Below are positions 61,719 through 64,000 of a stretch of 64,000 nt of DNA, piece by piece. The notes beneath the pieces were generated by a model, which saw only the letters and a program-made list of their open reading frames with translations, did no database searches and was not told where the DNA came from. Position 1 is the stretch's first letter. Each line of letters starts with the position of its first letter. The stretch lies in assembly GCA_025370075.1 (NCBI GenBank), contig CP073016.1, positions 248,001-312,000 on the forward strand, in the 5' to 3' direction. The position numbers were made by a program, and so were the translations under genes. The DNA is from Chryseotalea sp. WA131a (GTDB lineage: Bacteria; Bacteroidota; Bacteroidia; Cytophagales; Cyclobacteriaceae).

Positions 61719-61848
61719 CGCTAACGTTTGTGTTTGCGCAGTGGTGCGGTTTCGAAGCCGCGTCCTGTCCCCGACACAAAAACGTGGAACGAAGATATAA
61801 ACTTTGGGCTACACGTCAACGCACCATTGCGCAAACATTTTGTTGGCT
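61719..61848 (-). repeat. attC79, family C
   Basis: Left core CGCTAAC, right core GTTGGCT; rightmost site in the window, closes the serine-hydrolase cassette. Confidence 0.9.
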
Positions 61849-61857
61849 GCCGTTTTC

Positions 61858-64000
61858 TTACCGACTCTCAATAATTTCAATTATCTGGTCAGCTAAGTCC
61901 TTGTCAAAATAAGTGTCTGTCCCCGTGTTAGCTAAATATGAAATGACAATATTTTTCTTTGGATAAATTAACAGATGGGAACTATATGACGGAGCTGTCC
62001 CAGAATGATGGATCATTATTTCGCCTTCGCTATCTGTGTCGACAAACCAGCCTAAACTATAACCCGTACTCTCATTGGTCTTAGTGGTCTGAGTTGTCAG
62101 AAGTAATTGGAAAGTTTCCTTTTTAAGGATGTCGCCATTTAGCAGGGCTGTCCCAAATTTGATTAAATCCTCTGCCGTGGATACAATTCCTCCTGATGGC
62201 CATTTGTAACTTAAATTATCTTCGGGACTCTTTACCCTTTGAATATCTTTTAAAAAGTAATATTCACTTTCGTTTTCAATTTTCTTATTTGCCCGTGCAC
62301 CATACGTGTACTTCATTTGAGAAGGAACTATAATATTTGATTGAAGGTAATCCAAGTAGTTCATTCCAGAAGCTCCTTCAATTACTGCTCCTAATAAATT
62401 GAATCCATAGGAAGAATAGTAAAAACTTGTACCCGGTTCAAAAAGAAGGGAATCATCTCTAAATGTTTCTATTGATTCAGTTACGGATTTGTATTGTTTG
62501 TCCCTATAAAAATCTTCGTTGTCTGTGTAATGTCTGATTCCACTTGTATTTCCTAAGAGTTCAAGGCTGTTTATATTCCATTTTTTTTGTGGAAATGAGG
62601 GAACATAAGTTTGTACAGCCTCATTTAAATTTAATTTCCCGTCCTCCATAAGTTTCAAAGCCGCAACAGAAGTTAACGTCTTGGAAACACTTGCAATTCG
62701 AAATGGTGTTTCATTTGTTGCTTTAATTTTTTTGTCTAGATCTGAGTATCCAAATGCTTTTGAGATTTCAAGTTTTCCATTAACCGAAACTGCAAGTTGA
62801 GCACCAGGTATATCATATTGATTCTGATAATTTTCGATTAGGCAAATTATTTTTTCGGTAGGCGATAAGTCTTTGTCACACTTGAATGACTTTTTCTTTC
62901 TCGCCTTATTTCCATTTCTAATAAATTGTTCTTCAATTGCACCTTCTCTTTCTAAATCAGCGATTATCTGTGTAGTCAGCGGAACAACATTAAAATTCTT
63001 CCAGAAGTCAGGATTGTATTGCGTCATTTGATCATCAATGGCTGCTCCAAACTTTGTCATTAGTTTTGAAGGATCGGGTTTCGTTGTGTTTCTTGCAACA
63101 ATCTGATTTACTCGCAATTCACGCAACCAACTGCTATTTTCATAAATTGATTTTGTTGCAGTGTTGTACTTATCATAGTCCCAGAGCGCAGAAAGATAAT
63201 CGGGGTAGTATTTTTCCTCAAAGCGTTTATAAATATTTATCACTTTAAAGCGCCTTAGTCGAAATTGATGCGTTTTATCAATTGGTCCTGTGTATAGCTT
63301 TCCTCTCTCAGCATACCAATCCTCCATCTCTATTCTGGTGATTGCATAATCTTCTTCATTGATATAGAAGGTATATTTCCTCTCAGGGAAAACTCCTGAG
63401 GTTATCACATATACATTTTTACCATTCTCTAGTCGAATGTCTTCAAACTTGTAATTGCTCTTTTTGAAATCAGAAAGCTTTATAAACCCTTCATTATTTG
63501 CTATGTAGTCAAGTCTGAGTATCTGGTTAAGTAAATTCTCCTCGTGAGCAAATCTTATTAGGTCAATTTTTCTAGTATCCAATAACTCAATCGTCTGATG
63601 ATAATTATCTATCCCCTTTCCATACGCATTTAGGGCAACCTCAATTAAATGATCGTACTTGCCATTTACATTTCTCAAATCCCGATAGTATGCTTCTAGC
63701 TTGAACGGTTTGTTGTCATAATTTCGCGTTCTATTTTCAATAACTTTTTTTATGATGTCATTTGGCACTAACTTTTTTGCCCTTACCGTAACTTCGTCTA
63801 GTGAATATGTCTTTGGATCTAATCTTACTTCTTGCTTGTCAATAAAATTAAGCACAGGTACAAATACGGATTCATAACCAATCATTGAAAACCTTATTGT
63901 ATCATTTTTGTCAAGCTCATTGAATATGAGTCTGAATCGTCCGTCCGAATTAGTATTTGTCCCAATTCCTTTTTTGACAACTCCAATAGTTACTAATTCT
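61858..64000 (-). CDS. Carboxypeptidase-regulatory-like/DUF5686-type region fused to a class C beta-lactamase-like hydrolase (N-terminus beyond window)
   Basis: At least 713 residues; the start lies right of 64000. The visible N-terminal part (ELVTIGVVKKGIGTNTNSDG..., DTIRFSMIGYES) is a CarboxypepD_reg-like beta-sandwich, followed by an outer-membrane-protein-like region with LDEVTVRAKKLVP as in DUF5686/TonB-associated proteins. The C-terminal 340 residues form a serine beta-lactamase-like hydrolase with SVSK (about 62685) as nucleophile motif, YSSYG in place of the usual YSNxG, and HHSGTAPS as the third box. Likely a cell-envelope peptidase/esterase; the fusion is uncommon. GTC-poor. Confidence 0.8.
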   Translation of the reverse strand, partial: ELVTIGVVKKGIGTNTNSDGRFRLIFNELDKNDTIRFSMIGYESVFVPVLNFIDKQEVRLDPKTYSLDEVTVRAKKLVPNDIIKKVIENRTRNYDNKPFKLEAYYRDLRNVNGKYDHLIEVALNAYGKGIDNYHQTIELLDTRKIDLIRFAHEENLLNQILRLDYIANNEGFIKLSDFKKSNYKFEDIRLENGKNVYVITSGVFPERKYTFYINEEDYAITRIEMEDWYAERGKLYTGPIDKTHQFRLRRFKVINIYKRFEEKYYPDYLSALWDYDKYNTATKSIYENSSWLRELRVNQIVARNTTKPDPSKLMTKFGAAIDDQMTQYNPDFWKNFNVVPLTTQIIADLEREGAIEEQFIRNGNKARKKKSFKCDKDLSPTEKIICLIENYQNQYDIPGAQLAVSVNGKLEISKAFGYSDLDKKIKATNETPFRIASVSKTLTSVAALKLMEDGKLNLNEAVQTYVPSFPQKKWNINSLELLGNTSGIRHYTDNEDFYRDKQYKSVTESIETFRDDSLLFEPGTSFYYSSYGFNLLGAVIEGASGMNYLDYLQSNIIVPSQMKYTYGARANKKIENESEYYFLKDIQRVKSPEDNLSYKWPSGGIVSTAEDLIKFGTALLNGDILKKETFQLLLTTQTTKTNESTGYSLGWFVDTDSEGEIMIHHSGTAPSYSSHLLIYPKKNIVISYLANTGTDTYFDKDLADQIIEIIESR

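Noticed and set aside
1242..61848. CRISPR-like array because of regularly recurring repeats
   Set aside because: Repeats are about 130 bp palindromic sites of several families separated by 170-2500 bp genes; no cas genes or short spacers.
61849..64000. True beta-lactamase (antibiotic resistance) cassette
   Set aside because: The hydrolase domain is class C-like but fused to envelope domains and lacks the usual Tyr-x-Asn motif; resistance cannot be claimed.

Overview
The window is a slice of a very large sedentary chromosomal integron, most likely from a Bacteroidota bacterium. The clues to the phylum are the AT-rich genes, many signal peptides ending in ...GQ, many LxxC-type lipoproteins, TonB C-terminal domains, DUF6624/DUF6794/RDD/UPF0158-type products, and promoter-like boxes of the flavobacterial TTG / TAnnTTTG type. 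No integrase gene, rRNA, tRNA or CRISPR array was seen.

Layout. I count 79 attC recombination sites (about 128-134 bp each) between 1242 and 61848, delimiting 78 complete cassettes. In this annotation cassette n lies between attC n (its 3' end) and attC n+1. Read on the minus strand each site has the standard order R'' (RYYYAAC) ... R' (GTTRRRY), and all but one of the cassette genes are also on the minus strand. The array is therefore read right to left, and intI/attI/Pc are expected beyond base 64000. Left of attC1 (1-1241) the base composition changes and an XRE regulator plus an AAA ATPase appear. This is either the distal end of the array or one last large cassette. The right edge cuts a serine-hydrolase cassette.

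Cassette content. About 60 cassettes carry one gene, and a few carry two (TM protein + UPF0158; Dps + an opposite-strand TM protein; MBOAT acyltransferase + SGNH-like partner; AraC + VOC protein; TonB-C protein + lipoprotein; Nudix + MoaF-like). Products are dominated by small lipoproteins, secreted proteins and membrane proteins of unknown function. Recognisable enzymes are a Dps ferritin, an ICMT-like methyltransferase, a HIT hydrolase, alpha/beta hydrolases, an OLD-family nuclease, a Nudix hydrolase and a beta-lactamase-like hydrolase. Four coding cassettes are present twice as apparently identical copies. Fifteen cassettes are copies of one ORF-less sequence of about 360 bp (called R here), always joined to the same attC family (D).

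System-level observations. (1) Every cassette has its own 13-20 bp terminal inverted repeats, well beyond the 7-bp attC core, with a fixed mismatch or bulge at position 10-11. (2) Most attC families carry, in their central spacer, a TTG-N19/21-TATCTTTA-like promoter pointing into the next cassette. (3) GTC is greatly over-represented over GAC on the plus strand in genes (all codon phases), in the R cassettes and in attC sites, but not in a minority of apparently recent arrivals. (4) Three GC-rich hairpins with covarying stems sit upstream of genes. Together these suggest an integron lineage whose cassettes share specialised ends, built-in promoters and a long-term compositional imprint.
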